Notes: a model not told the origin generated them from the letters alone. Shown: positions 34,879 to 44,723, counted from the first letter of the stretch. The stretch: DNA of 64,000 nucleotides from UBA11606 sp965243715 (GCA_965243715.1 CBDEVU010000009.1:496001-560000); one strand, 5' to 3'. Program-made: numbers and translations.

Positions 34879-36914
34879 ACGAGCAGCAACGGGTGCGTCT
34901 GCGCATGTTTGTCTTTGTGTCGTTCACCCTGTTTGGCGGATTGGTTGCCCGTCTGTGGTACCTCCAAGGGGTTGAATCCCAACGAGAGCAGTTTCAGTTC
35001 AAGGCCGAAACCAACTTCCTTGAGCAGGTTCACGAGGAAGCGCCGCGGGGTCGGATCCTTGACCGCAACGGTCGGGTTCTAGTCGACAATGAGGTCGTTC
35101 AAGTAGTCACCGTCGATCGGGGGATTGTTCGTGGCCTCGACGCTGCGAAGCGCTCGGATTTGTTTTTGCGGCTCGCTATAGCGGTGAGTCGTTCGGGCCG
35201 GTTGGTGAAGGTCGAATCGATAGTCGATGAATTTGCCGACCTTTCCTACGGCCCCTTCGAACGGATCCCGATCGCGGTTGACGTGAATCCCGAACTGCTT
35301 GTTTTTATCGGTGAGCGGACCGACCAATTCCCTGGCGTTGAAGTAGTACAGCGAACCGTGCGCAGCTATCCTTACGGCCCACTTGCCGCTCACCTTCTGG
35401 GTTATGTCGGGCCGATCACGAGAGCAGAGTGGGAGAGGGCTAATGCCCAGATCGATCCGGAGGACGATGAAGCCAAGCTCTACCAACTCAACCATGAGAT
35501 AGGAAAGACTGGAGTGGAGCGGGTCTTTGAAGGAGAGCTTCGGGGGGTTCCAGGCGTCCGTTTCCTAGAGGTCAACGCGGCGGGCAAGGTGGTTAACGAA
35601 CGGGATCTGCTCTACGTCGCACCCGTACCCGGCAACGATGTCTGGCTCACCATCGATATTGATCTTCAGTCACTTACCGAGAAGGAACTACGGGCCGGAC
35701 TCGATGCGGCACGCGCGCGGCCCGCGCGGGACGGAGAAGCTCCCAACGTAGCGTCCGCGGGCGCGGTAGTGGCGGTTGATCCCCGCGATGGCGACCTCTT
35801 AGCGATGGCATCGTTTCCGACCTACGAGCCGACTGATTTCATCGACGGGATATCGGTCACCTTATTCAATGAGTTGACCTCGAAAGACAATTTCTCCCCG
35901 ATCCTCAATCGGGCTATTCAGGGTACCTACGCCCCAGGTTCAACCTTCAAGTTGGTGTCGGCGTTGGCCGCGCTGCAGGAAGGGGTCATCGGTCCTGACG
36001 GCATCCGTGATGTTAACGAGATTTATCACGACACCGGCGAGTACGTATATTCGGGCTGCTTCGAAGAGTCGAGCACGTGTAAGTTTCGTAGTCCCTTTAC
36101 TGACAGCCGTTGGGTGGCGTTGTCCGGTGCGCTTGCCGTATCGAGCGATACGTACTTCTATGAGATCGGTGGTGAAGGTTTTTGGATGCGGTCGGGCGCG
36201 GATGAGGACGGACTGCTGCTCGATGAAGGCATCCAGAAATGGGCCCGACAGCTTGGCCTCGGTGCTGACAGCGGCATCCAGTTGCCCTACGAGCGGTCGG
36301 GCGCGGTGCCGGACCGTGCGTACTACGACGCTCAGTTTGAGGATGGAGTGTTTGCCATCGATGGGAGTCAGTGGTTCGGCGGGGCGACGATCAACTTGTC
36401 GATCGGCCAAGGTGAACTGCTGGTCAGTCCGCTTCAGTTGGCCAACGCCTACGCCACATTCGGCAATGGCGGTCAACTACATCAGCCCAACGTAGCGTCC
36501 AAAATCACCGACTCCCAGGGTGAGGTTCTCACGGAGTTCGGTCCCCGAGTATTGCGTGACCTCGAGTTGACAGCGGCGGTCCACGAGCCGATCGAGACGG
36601 GCTTGCTCGGCGTGACAACCTACGGCACTGCAGCTGCGCCCTTTAGCGGATTTGATCTGGTCGGGTGGCCGGTGGCGGGTAAGACGGGAACCGCAGAGGT
36701 CAATGGCAAGGCCGATACCTCCGTGTTCGCGGCGTACGGTCCCGCCCGCGGCCTCCTCGACGCGGCCAATGTTGAGATCGCTGTTGGCGTGATCCTCGAA
36801 GAGTCCGGGTTTGGTAGTGGCGCGGCGGCGCCGGTGGTTCGTCGAATCCTGGATCATTACTCAAGCAACACTGTCCCAGTGGCTAGGGCGACCGACGAAG
36901 TGGGGGCCCGATGA
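34875..36914 (+). CDS. mrdA: Penicillin-binding protein 2 (elongation transpeptidase)
   Basis: A 679-residue class B PBP: an N-terminal membrane helix, a pedestal with the APRGRILDRNGRVL motif, then the transpeptidase with the S-T-F-K nucleophile at Ser356, the second motif SSD in AVSSDTYFY, and KTGT with Lys603. It crosslinks peptidoglycan in the elongasome with RodA. SSD in place of SxN is usual in this PBP2 group. Confidence 0.95.
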   Translation: MNEQQRVRLRMFVFVSFTLFGGLVARLWYLQGVESQREQFQFKAETNFLEQVHEEAPRGRILDRNGRVLVDNEVVQVVTVDRGIVRGLDAAKRSDLFLRLAIAVSRSGRLVKVESIVDEFADLSYGPFERIPIAVDVNPELLVFIGERTDQFPGVEVVQRTVRSYPYGPLAAHLLGYVGPITRAEWERANAQIDPEDDEAKLYQLNHEIGKTGVERVFEGELRGVPGVRFLEVNAAGKVVNERDLLYVAPVPGNDVWLTIDIDLQSLTEKELRAGLDAARARPARDGEAPNVASAGAVVAVDPRDGDLLAMASFPTYEPTDFIDGISVTLFNELTSKDNFSPILNRAIQGTYAPGSTFKLVSALAALQEGVIGPDGIRDVNEIYHDTGEYVYSGCFEESSTCKFRSPFTDSRWVALSGALAVSSDTYFYEIGGEGFWMRSGADEDGLLLDEGIQKWARQLGLGADSGIQLPYERSGAVPDRAYYDAQFEDGVFAIDGSQWFGGATINLSIGQGELLVSPLQLANAYATFGNGGQLHQPNVASKITDSQGEVLTEFGPRVLRDLELTAAVHEPIETGLLGVTTYGTAAAPFSGFDLVGWPVAGKTGTAEVNGKADTSVFAAYGPARGLLDAANVEIAVGVILEESGFGSGAAAPVVRRILDHYSSNTVPVARATDEVGAR

Positions 36915-38083
36915 CCGCGTTCGGGATTGAACCGAGTCTGAGGCGCGACGAACGACAGCCTTGGTGGTTCGTGGTCGACCCAGTGATCATCGCTTGCGTA
37001 GGCCTCATCACCGCGGCTGGTTCATTGCTCGTCTACAGCGCCACTCGTGGCCCTGCCTCTGATGTCACGCCAGCCGACACGTCGTTTCTGAAAAAGCAAC
37101 TGGTCTTCGCGGTTGTCGGTACTGCGTTGGCGCTCGCGGCGGCCCTGATCGATGTCCGCCGCCTCCGCCAGTTGATTGGATTTGGGTACACGGGGCTCAT
37201 CATTTTGTTGGTCGCTATCAAGCTCTTTGGGGCCGAGATCAACGGTGCGCAGGCGTGGTTTCGCGTCGGCGGCTTTAGTATCCAACCCTCCGAGCCGGGC
37301 AAATTGGTGCTCATCGTGGCCCTTGCGGTCGCTTTGTCCCACGAGGCCATTAGTTTCCGACGAATGATGGGCGTCCTATTGATGGCGGGTCTGCCCATTG
37401 GTTTGATTCTTCTCCAACCCGACTTGGGAACGGTGCTCATCTATGTGATGGTGACCGCGGTGATGATGCTGATGAGCAACATCTCGCTTCGGTTCATCAT
37501 TTTGTTAGTTCTGGCTGCAGCCACGACGGTCGCCATGATTTTCACCTCCGATGTGCTGGAGCAGTACCAAAAGGACCGCCTCACCGTCTTTGTTCTAAGC
37601 GAGGAAGGGGTTGACGCATTGGGTAGCGACGCGCAACGGGTGGCCTACAACGCCGAGCAGTCCCAGATCGCCATCGGCAATGGTGGGCTCTTTGGGCAAG
37701 GACTGTTCGAGGGAACCCAGACCAGTTCGAACCTCGTGCCGGAACAGCAGACCGACTTTATCTTCTCGGTCGCGGGCGAGGAGTTGGGTTTTCGAGGGGC
37801 CAGCATCATCCTTGGACTTTTCGCGCTTTTGGTATTTCGAATATGGCGCACTGCTGTGCGAGCAACCGACGATTTTGACCGTCTCCTCAGCGTGGGGGTG
37901 ATGGCGATGTTCGTATTCCAGGTTTTCCAGAGCGCGGGGATGACGATGGGCATCATGCCGGTCACCGGCATACCTATGCCTTTGGTCAGTTACGGCGGTT
38001 CGTCGATGCTGACATCGATGATGGCGATTGGGGTAGTCCTTGGCGTCCACCGTCGCCGATTTGATTACGCAACGAGAACTTGA
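36911..38083 (+). CDS. rodA: RodA peptidoglycan glycosyltransferase (SEDS)
   Basis: A 390-residue membrane protein of the SEDS family with about ten helices. It has PSEPGKLVLIVALA and QPDLGTVLIYVMV, which carries a conserved Asp, and the C-terminal GITMPLVSYGGSSMLTSMMAIG-type motif. It polymerises glycan strands with PBP2. It overlaps the mrdA stop by 4 nt. Confidence 0.95.
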   Translation: MTAFGIEPSLRRDERQPWWFVVDPVIIACVGLITAAGSLLVYSATRGPASDVTPADTSFLKKQLVFAVVGTALALAAALIDVRRLRQLIGFGYTGLIILLVAIKLFGAEINGAQAWFRVGGFSIQPSEPGKLVLIVALAVALSHEAISFRRMMGVLLMAGLPIGLILLQPDLGTVLIYVMVTAVMMLMSNISLRFIILLVLAAATTVAMIFTSDVLEQYQKDRLTVFVLSEEGVDALGSDAQRVAYNAEQSQIAIGNGGLFGQGLFEGTQTSSNLVPEQQTDFIFSVAGEELGFRGASIILGLFALLVFRIWRTAVRATDDFDRLLSVGVMAMFVFQVFQSAGMTMGIMPVTGIPMPLVSYGGSSMLTSMMAIGVVLGVHRRRFDYATRT

Positions 38084-38323
38084 CCAAAGCCGTTGCCGGG
38101 GTATCGACCGGATGCGCCGAGGGCGCCGCTAGTCTACAAGCATGTTCCTCTGGCCGCTACTCGAGTCCCTGTCGACTCAGGAGCCGATGCCAAGCCCCGC
38201 TACCAGGTTTCAGTGGTTCGGGCCAAACAACGAAGATTATGTACGCCTTGGGGATAATTACCGAAGACGACCAGCGCAACGACCGACGATCGTTCAGCGC
38301 GGCCCAAACGAAAGACGATACTC

Positions 38324-39922
38324 ATGGCCGACGAACAGGCCCCGCCCGCCAACTCTGGGCGAAACAAGCCACCCAAGATAGGCGACACTCGACCCGCTCG
38401 TAAAATTACTGATAATCCGCCGTCGCAGGCCAACAACGGCAGCACGGCACCCCGCAAGCGCCGCCGTCGGCGAGGCGGTCGAGGCAGAGGTGGGGGTGGC
38501 CAAAGCCAACCGCAAGGTAGTCAACAGCGACTAGACAACCGCCCACCGACGCCGATTGAAGCTATCACTAACGACCAAACGGTCGAACTCGACGCAAGAA
38601 TACTAGATCGTCGTCGCGGCCGCACTCGCAAAGGCAAGGCGGTGGGTCGCTACTTGATGTGCGTACACGTTGGCAACGGTGCGACTCAGATCGCGACCCT
38701 AGAGGGCCGCCAACTGGTCGAACATCAGGTCTCACGCCCCGCTGACGACATCAGCCAGATTCACGGCAACATCTACCTCGGGCGAGTCCAGAATGTGTTG
38801 CCGGGCATGGAAGCAGCTTTTGTCGATATCGCTACCCCGAAAAATGCGGTGCTCTACGCCGGCGATGTGCAGTACGACACCGATGATCTCGACGGCGCCA
38901 AGTCGAAGAAATCCAAGCCGCCGCGGATTGAGGATATTCTCAAAGCCAAGCAGGCCATCTTGTGTCAGGTCACCAAGAACCCGATCGCCCATAAGGGGGC
39001 TCGGTTAACGCAGGAGGTTTCGCTTCCCGGTCGGTTCGTGGTTCTCGTCCCGAACAGTTCGATCTACGGCATCTCAAAGCGCCTGCCCGACGGTGAGCGC
39101 AAGCGTCTACGCAATATCCTTGACAAGGCCAAGCCAAAGCATCACGGCGTCATTGTCCGTACCGCGGCGGAAAACGTCACGGCCGAAGAAATCGAGCGCG
39201 ATGTGGCTCGTTTGATAGCTCAATGGGACGACATTTCCCGCCTCGCGAAAAAGACTAAAGCGCCCGCCTTGCTCTACCGCGAACCAGAGGCCGCGGTTCG
39301 CATCATCCGCGAGGAGTTCACCAAGGAGTTCCGAGGGATCATCATCGACGATAAAGAACTCTACGAAGAGATCAAGTCCTACGTCGCGTCCATTACCCCA
39401 GCCCTCGCCGATCGAGTCGAGTATTACGACACCGCAGCCGAGGGTTTGCCGATGTTCGAGCGTCAACACATCGACGAACAACTTCGTAAAGCCCTCGACC
39501 GTAAGGTCTGGCTTCGGTCCGGTGGTTCGCTAATCATTGAAGGAACTGAGGCTCTTACGGTTATCGACGTGAACACCGGTAAAAACGTGGGCAAATCCTC
39601 CCTCGAAGAGACAGTTTTTCGCAACAACCTCGAAGCGGCAGAGGAGGTCGCCCATCAACTCCGACTCCGAGATATTGGCGGCATCATCGTTATTGACTTC
39701 GTCGATATGGAAATCGCCAAGAACCGGACTGAGGTCATCAAAACGTTCCGCAGCGCCCTTGCCCGCGACAAGACCCGCACTCAGGTGTTTGATATTTCTG
39801 GACTCGGGTTGGTTGAGATGACTCGCAAGCGCATCGGCGAAGGCCTACTCGAGTCGGTTACCGACCGTTGTCCTAGCTGTGATGGTCGTGGGCAGGTACT
39901 GATCGAAGCAATTCTCGACTAA
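38324..39922 (+). CDS. rne: Ribonuclease E/G family endoribonuclease
   Basis: A 532-residue protein. The first ~75 residues are a basic Arg/Gly-rich arm (RKRRRRRGGRGRGGGG) probably binding RNA. The S1 domain follows (YLGRVQNVLPGMEAAFVDI), then the RNase domain with catalytic Asp residues in TVIDVNTGKN and IIVIDFVDME, and the zinc-link CPSCDGRGQV. It shapes rRNA and mRNA decay. The 240 nt before it (38084-38323) show no gene I can support and no clear promoter. Confidence 0.93.
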   Translation: MADEQAPPANSGRNKPPKIGDTRPARKITDNPPSQANNGSTAPRKRRRRRGGRGRGGGGQSQPQGSQQRLDNRPPTPIEAITNDQTVELDARILDRRRGRTRKGKAVGRYLMCVHVGNGATQIATLEGRQLVEHQVSRPADDISQIHGNIYLGRVQNVLPGMEAAFVDIATPKNAVLYAGDVQYDTDDLDGAKSKKSKPPRIEDILKAKQAILCQVTKNPIAHKGARLTQEVSLPGRFVVLVPNSSIYGISKRLPDGERKRLRNILDKAKPKHHGVIVRTAAENVTAEEIERDVARLIAQWDDISRLAKKTKAPALLYREPEAAVRIIREEFTKEFRGIIIDDKELYEEIKSYVASITPALADRVEYYDTAAEGLPMFERQHIDEQLRKALDRKVWLRSGGSLIIEGTEALTVIDVNTGKNVGKSSLEETVFRNNLEAAEEVAHQLRLRDIGGIIVIDFVDMEIAKNRTEVIKTFRSALARDKTRTQVFDISGLGLVEMTRKRIGEGLLESVTDRCPSCDGRGQVLIEAILD

Positions 39923-39953
39923 GGAATGGGGCCGGAATCATCTTTGGCCCCGT

Positions 39954-39959
39954 TAGACT
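39954..39959 (+). promoter_or_regulatory. -10-like hexamer of rplU, probable leaderless start
   Basis: TAGACT ends 9 nt before ATG 39969 with no Shine-Dalgarno sequence in between. Confidence 0.45.
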
Positions 39960-39968
39960 GGATCTCCT

Positions 39969-40292
39969 ATGTACGCAGTAGTGAAGACTGGCGGCAAGCA
40001 GTACCGCGTGGAAGAGGGCCAAACCCTCGAGGTCGACCGCACCGGTGAACTCGGAGCCGAGCTATCCCTCCCCGCGATCCTTCTTGTCGACGGCGATACC
40101 GTCCTCGCCACCCCCGCCCAACTCGGCCAAGCCTCGGTAACGGCTCGGGTGATCGAGGAAGTCCGGGGCCCCAAAATCAACGGCTTCCTCTATAAGAACA
40201 AGTCAAACAACCGGAAGCGATGGGGGCATCGTGCCGCGTTGACCCGCATTGAGATCACCGGCATCGAGAAGGGCCAAATACCTCATGTCTAA
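39969..40292 (+). CDS. rplU: 50S ribosomal protein L21
   Basis: A 107-residue protein with the typical start YAVVKTGGKQYRVEEGQ and a basic C-terminal part (FLYKNKSNNRKRWGHRAALT). It overlaps rpmA by 8 nt. Confidence 0.97.
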   Translation: MYAVVKTGGKQYRVEEGQTLEVDRTGELGAELSLPAILLVDGDTVLATPAQLGQASVTARVIEEVRGPKINGFLYKNKSNNRKRWGHRAALTRIEITGIEKGQIPHV

Positions 40293-40536
40293 GACCAAAG
40301 GCGGCGGTTCAACCCGCAACGGCCGCGATTCCAACGCCCAGCGCCTCGGCGTGAAGGTTTACGACGGCGGCTTAGTTAACGCAGGCGCCATCATTGTTCG
40401 CCAGCGCGGGACCAAGTTCCACCCCGGCGAAAACGTTATGAAGGGCGGCGACGACACCTTGTTTGCTACTTCTGACGGAACGGTGAAGTTTGGTAGCCGC
40501 AAAGGCCGCAAGCTAATCGACGTTCACCCGAACTAA
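40285..40536 (+). CDS. rpmA: 50S ribosomal protein L27
   Basis: An 83-residue protein. The start at ATG 40285 gives the normal SKTKGGGSTRNGRDSNAQRLG N-terminus, and a longer frame would add a non-family tail. L27 reaches the peptidyl-transferase centre. There is no Firmicutes-type cleavable extension. Confidence 0.97.
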   Translation: MSKTKGGGSTRNGRDSNAQRLGVKVYDGGLVNAGAIIVRQRGTKFHPGENVMKGGDDTLFATSDGTVKFGSRKGRKLIDVHPN

Positions 40537-40554
40537 TCGGCGGCGTCCAGGGAT

Positions 40555-41679
40555 TCAAGCGTCGATCCCGCGGGGGAGTGCGTCGGGCTTGAAGTCCAAC
40601 CATTCGCGTGCCGCGTGTACCGCGTAGCGATCGGTCATGCCCGCCACCCAACTGACCGCGGCGCGGCGTATTTCGCCGTCGGAGTTGTCAACTCGGAGCC
40701 GCGGAGGGAGCCGAGACGGTTCGGCGCAGAGGTGTTCAACGAGAGCTTGGAGCATGACCACTACTCGGCGGGCCTGATCGCGTGATTCCGGGCGTAGATA
40801 GATTCGCTCGTAATTGAAGACTCGAAACGAGGCCAGTGCTTCGGCCCCTTGTTGGGTCATAGCGATGCGTCCGGTCGTTTCGATGGTGGTGATCAACGCG
40901 GAGATGAAGCCAGCTAGTTGAGTGCGGCGGCTTGTGCCACAGAAGTCACGCACATCGGCGGGAAGATCGTCGGCTCGAACGACACCGGCAGTGAGGGCGT
41001 CTTCGAAGTCGTGGCAGAGATACGCGATGCGGTCCGCCCAGCTAACCACTTCACCTTCGGGAGTCATCGGCGCGGGCCGTGACCAACTGTGGTTACGGAT
41101 ACCGTCGAGGGTTTCTTCGCACAGGTTCAGCGGCGACAACGTGACATCAGCACCCCAGAGGGCATGGTCGAATCCTCCCTCGATGTAGGGCGAGAGTGCA
41201 TCTTCGCTGGCGTGTCCGCCAGGGCCATGCCCGCAATCGTGGCCGATGGCGATGGCTTCGGTTAAAGGAACGTTCAGATCGATGGCGCGACTCACTGACC
41301 GAGCCACCTGGGCGACTTCAAGAGCATGGGTCAGTCTGGTCCGTTGGTGGTCGTCCGGAAAGACAAAGACCTGGGTTTTGCCAGCTAAACGCCGAAAGGC
41401 GGCGGCATGAAGAATGCGGTCGCGGTCTCGTTCGAAACAGGTGCGAGTGCGGTCCGGGGCTTCCTCGATCGCTCGTTTGCCCGCTCCGGAACTAACCGTG
41501 GCCCCCGAGCGAAGGGAGGCTGCTTCAATCGCTTCGCGGGCAGCACGGTCCAGTCCCGGCCCCTTCGCGACGTGGGCCGACGAATCCTCGTGGGCGACCT
41601 CTACCCCTTGGCGGGCATGGCCGTGCATGGTAGTCCCCCACGCTCGTTCCTGTTTGGAGAGGTGGTCTCGGCCGCGCAT
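40555..41679 (-). CDS. dgt: dGTPase-like HD-domain triphosphohydrolase
   Basis: A 374-residue HD-domain enzyme. The metal site is visible as RTRLTHALEVAQVA, IGHDCGHGPGGH and VVSWADRIAYLCHD. The family removes triphosphate from dGTP or other dNTPs and so controls nucleotide pools; some members act against phages. ATG 41679 is preferred to the ATG one codon upstream because TAGGCT ends 6 nt before it, fitting a leaderless start. It converges with rpmA, leaving only 18 nt between. Confidence 0.9.
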   Translation of the reverse strand: MRGRDHLSKQERAWGTTMHGHARQGVEVAHEDSSAHVAKGPGLDRAAREAIEAASLRSGATVSSGAGKRAIEEAPDRTRTCFERDRDRILHAAAFRRLAGKTQVFVFPDDHQRTRLTHALEVAQVARSVSRAIDLNVPLTEAIAIGHDCGHGPGGHASEDALSPYIEGGFDHALWGADVTLSPLNLCEETLDGIRNHSWSRPAPMTPEGEVVSWADRIAYLCHDFEDALTAGVVRADDLPADVRDFCGTSRRTQLAGFISALITTIETTGRIAMTQQGAEALASFRVFNYERIYLRPESRDQARRVVVMLQALVEHLCAEPSRLPPRLRVDNSDGEIRRAAVSWVAGMTDRYAVHAAREWLDFKPDALPRGIDA

Positions 41680-41685
41680 CATTGC

Positions 41686-41691
41686 AGCCTA
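41686..41691 (-). promoter_or_regulatory. -10-like hexamer of the dGTPase gene
   Basis: TAGGCT on the minus strand ends 6 nt before ATG 41679 (3 nt before the ATG at 41682). Confidence 0.35.
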
Positions 41692-41700
41692 GGGCCATCG

Positions 41701-42309
41701 CTACCTAGTCTCGAGGCGCAAAAGTCGTCGATCCTCGGGTGTCAGGTCGCCGATGAGTCGGCTGAGAGATGCGGTGTCGACCCAAATTGATTCCGGGGAC
41801 ACCGTTGACCGTTTCGTCAACCCGGCCTCCTTCCAGTCGCGGAGGACTCGCCCAGAAGCACGGGCTACGAACGTTTTCGTGCCGTGGACCGGAAGTACCG
41901 ACGTTCTGTCGCCCTCGACCTTGGCCACCACTGCGGGGCGTATCTTGGCATCTCGGTGCTTATCGCGGTGGGCTGTCTGGTTAGTAGTGAACGGAATCTT
42001 GGCGTAGCGAATTTGGCCCACCTTCACGGCTGGGTCTTCGGGTAGTCGTGTGATGGGCTTGCCCTTTACGAGTATCGAAGATTCTTTAGGTTTTTTCGGC
42101 CTCGGTGTGGGCACGGGTTTTGGTTGACGACCCACGATGCGGACGAGTTTCTTGCGTCGGGGATCGATCTCTATGGTCAGGGTTGCCCCGACCTCGAGCG
42201 GGTGGCCGTTGCTGTCAGCCGTTGCCGCCGCACCGGTAACCAAGTTCCGATAGTTGAAGCGGTGCTCTTCAACTAAAGTGACTTTTATCCGGATGATTTC
42301 GTAGTTCAT
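41701..42309 (-). CDS. Conserved hypothetical with PemK/MazF-like C-terminal domain
   Basis: A 202-residue protein. The N-terminal ~90 residues start MNYEIIRIKV, include a Pro/Lys-rich linker (PKPVPTPRPKKPK) and have no family I recognise. The C-terminal half (VGQIRYAKIPFTT...HRDAKIRPAVVAKVEGDRTSVLPVHG) resembles the PemK/MazF beta-barrel with its 'K/RPAVV' strand. MazF-like proteins are RNases in toxin-antitoxin pairs, but no antitoxin gene is adjacent, so a role as a non-toxic RNA-binding barrel is equally possible. The start is ATG 42309; an in-frame GTG lies four codons upstream. Confidence 0.6.
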   Translation of the reverse strand: MNYEIIRIKVTLVEEHRFNYRNLVTGAAATADSNGHPLEVGATLTIEIDPRRKKLVRIVGRQPKPVPTPRPKKPKESSILVKGKPITRLPEDPAVKVGQIRYAKIPFTTNQTAHRDKHRDAKIRPAVVAKVEGDRTSVLPVHGTKTFVARASGRVLRDWKEAGLTKRSTVSPESIWVDTASLSRLIGDLTPEDRRLLRLETR

Positions 42310-42365
42310 TTCGCCGCCCACTCTAATTCACGACTTGAGGGAGGGTCGTTCGGCGGGAGATACCC

Positions 42366-42371
42366 TAGCCT
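42366..42371 (+). promoter_or_regulatory. -10-like hexamer of obgE, probable leaderless start
   Basis: TAGCCT ends 7 nt before GTG 42379, with no ribosome-binding site. Confidence 0.45.
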
Positions 42372-42378
42372 TCACCTC

Positions 42379-43620
42379 GTGTCGGGGTTCGTCGATGAGT
42401 GCAACATCAACGTGAAAGGTGGCGACGGTGGCGCGGGCTGTGTCTCATTTCGTCGCGAGGCTCACGTAGCCGAAGGTGGCCCCGATGGGGGCGATGGCGG
42501 CGACGGTGGATCCATCTGGTTGGTGGCCGACCGAAATGTTGCCTCCCTGCTCGCCTTTCGCGATCACCCTCATCGCAAGGGCCCCAACGGAGTCCACGGC
42601 CGTGGCTCGAACCGCCACGGCGCCCGCGGCAAGAACCTCGAGGTGGCGGTGCCTGAGGGCACTGTCGTAGTCGACCACATTACCCGCGAGCCGTTGGCCG
42701 ACCTGCTTCATCACGGCGACCAATGGCTGGCCGCGCGGGCAGGGGAGGGCGGCCGCGGCAATGCCCGTTTCCTGACTAATCGACGCCGAGCGCCTTCGTT
42801 TGCCGAGCAGGGCGAGGAGGGCGAAGAGCGTTGGCTGCGCCTCGAACTCAAGCTCATGGCTGATGTCGCTATTGTCGGTTTCCCCAACGTGGGCAAGTCG
42901 ACCTTTATCAGCAGCGTGTCCGCGGCGAAGCCCAAAATTGCTGATTATCCGTTCACCACTCTTGAACCAAACCTCGGGGTGGTCCGTACCGACGACGGGT
43001 TCGAGATGGTCCTCGCCGATATCCCGGGCCTGATCGCCGGAGCCAGCGAAGGCAAAGGGCTCGGGCATCAGTTCTTACGCCATGTCGAACGGGCCCGCGT
43101 GCTGCTTATTTTGGTCGATCTGGCGGGGTGGGATCGCCCCCCGCCCCAGAACCAACTCGATGTTCTGCTCGAAGAGTTGGGTTCCTACCGGCCCGCGCTA
43201 CTCGATCGACTCCGCTTAGTGGTGGGCTCTCGTCACGACCTAGTTCCCGACCACGACTTTGACGGTCTCACTATCTCCGCGGTTACCCGGGAGGGCCTCC
43301 GCCCGGTGCTCGGCCAGTTGGCTCGACTAGTCGATCAAAGTCGCCGTGAACAACCCCTCGAGGAGGCCACCATCCTCCACCGACCGGCCGCAACCGAAGT
43401 ATTCCTCGAACGATTCGACGATGGATCGTGGAACGTGCGGGGGCGAGCCGCCGTCCGAGCCGTTTCGTTGTCCGATCTCACTAACGACGAAGCTCTTGAA
43501 TACGCTCGGCAACGACTGCAACACTTGGGCGTGAACGCGGCCCTCAAGCGGGCGGGCGTTAAGGACGGTCACACGGTACACATCGGTAACTTCAGCTTCG
43601 ACTACGAAGAGGATCAGTGA
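42379..43620 (+). CDS. obgE: GTPase Obg
   Basis: A 413-residue GTPase: glycine-rich Obg fold (FVDECNINVKGGDGGAGCVSFRRE...GGPDGGDGGDGG) at the N-terminus, G1 VGFPNVGKS near residue 165, G3 DIPGLIAGASEG, then a C-terminal OCT-like domain. Role: large ribosomal subunit assembly and stress response. The stop overlaps proB. Although rplU and rpmA usually sit next to obg, here dgt and the PemK-like gene separate them. Confidence 0.96.
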   Translation: MSGFVDECNINVKGGDGGAGCVSFRREAHVAEGGPDGGDGGDGGSIWLVADRNVASLLAFRDHPHRKGPNGVHGRGSNRHGARGKNLEVAVPEGTVVVDHITREPLADLLHHGDQWLAARAGEGGRGNARFLTNRRRAPSFAEQGEEGEERWLRLELKLMADVAIVGFPNVGKSTFISSVSAAKPKIADYPFTTLEPNLGVVRTDDGFEMVLADIPGLIAGASEGKGLGHQFLRHVERARVLLILVDLAGWDRPPPQNQLDVLLEELGSYRPALLDRLRLVVGSRHDLVPDHDFDGLTISAVTREGLRPVLGQLARLVDQSRREQPLEEATILHRPAATEVFLERFDDGSWNVRGRAAVRAVSLSDLTNDEALEYARQRLQHLGVNAALKRAGVKDGHTVHIGNFSFDYEEDQ

Positions 43621-44720
43621 CTATCGACTCCCTCGTGGTCAAGATCGGGACGTCGTCGATCACCGACGAGGGCGGAGCGATTGATCGATCCAGCGTGGCC
43701 AAACTCTGTTCTGAGGTTGCCGAACTGCGCCGCCGCGGTCTGCGAGTGGTGGTGGTCACCTCAGGGGCGATTGCCGCGGGCCTGCCCGAACTCGGTCTTG
43801 GCGGAGCGTCCCGTCCCACCGACGCCATCACTTTGCAGGCGGTGGCCACCGTCGGGCAAAGCGCGCTGATGGAGGTTTACCGCGCGGCGCTCGCCGCGGA
43901 GGGCCTAGTGGCTGGTCAGGTCCTATTGGTTCCCTACGACTTCATCGTGCGTACCCAGTATCTGCACGCCAGGCAGACGCTCAATCGCCTGCTTGATCTC
44001 GGCGTGGTGCCCGTGATCAACGAAAATGATGCCATTGCCGACGACGAGATTCGCTGGGGTGACAACGACCGCATCGCCGCTTTAGTCGCCAATCTGATCG
44101 ACGCCGACCGACTGGTTCTCCTCACCGACACGGCTGGCCTGCTCACCGCCGACCCGCGGGTGGATGACTCGGCTTCGCTTATCGAAGAGATTCATCAAAT
44201 CGACCATCAACACGAATCCGCGGTCGGGGGTGCGGGTTCGGTTCGGGGTAGCGGCGGTATGGCTTCTAAGCTGTCGGCGGCCAAGGTCGCGTCCTGGTCG
44301 GGGGTCGAGACTGTCATTGCCCATGCCGAACGCGACAACGTGCTCCTAGAGGCCGCCGCTGACGCTCCCGGGGTGGGCACCACGATTCGGGCTCGGGCGA
44401 CCAAGTTGGCCGCTCGCAAGTCGTGGATTGCCTTTGCTGTCGTGGCTCAAGGCGCAATCATGGTCGATGCCGGGGCCCGTCGGGCACTGGAGGCGGGCAA
44501 ATCCTTGCTCGCGGCCGGGGTGGACAGCGTAAGAGGCACCTTCGATCCGGGCGCGCCGGTGGAAGTGATCGATAACCAAGGTGTGGTCTTCGCCAAGGGT
44601 TTGGTGCGGCACGGTTCAGCGGAGGTTGAACGGGTCGCGGGGCGGCGCAGCCACGAACTCGCGCCGGGCACCCCCGCGGTGGTCATACATGCAGATGATC
44701 TGGTGACGATCCCCGGGTAG
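43617..44720 (+). CDS. proB: Glutamate 5-kinase
   Basis: A 367-residue enzyme: amino-acid kinase domain (VVKIGTSSITDEGGAI, VVTSGAIAAGLPELG, NENDAIADDEIRWGDND) followed by a C-terminal PUA domain (about residue 275 onward). First step of proline synthesis. GTG 43617 overlaps the obgE stop. proA is 2.5 kb downstream, separated by pspA and murJ on the other strand. Confidence 0.96.
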   Translation: MTIDSLVVKIGTSSITDEGGAIDRSSVAKLCSEVAELRRRGLRVVVVTSGAIAAGLPELGLGGASRPTDAITLQAVATVGQSALMEVYRAALAAEGLVAGQVLLVPYDFIVRTQYLHARQTLNRLLDLGVVPVINENDAIADDEIRWGDNDRIAALVANLIDADRLVLLTDTAGLLTADPRVDDSASLIEEIHQIDHQHESAVGGAGSVRGSGGMASKLSAAKVASWSGVETVIAHAERDNVLLEAAADAPGVGTTIRARATKLAARKSWIAFAVVAQGAIMVDAGARRALEAGKSLLAAGVDSVRGTFDPGAPVEVIDNQGVVFAKGLVRHGSAEVERVAGRRSHELAPGTPAVVIHADDLVTIPG

Positions 44721-44723
44721 AGG

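Noticed and set aside
38142..38381. A 79-codon frame between rodA and the RNase E/G gene
   Set aside because: It overlaps the RNase E/G start by about 58 nt, has no ribosome site and no family resemblance. I leave 38084-38323 as non-coding.
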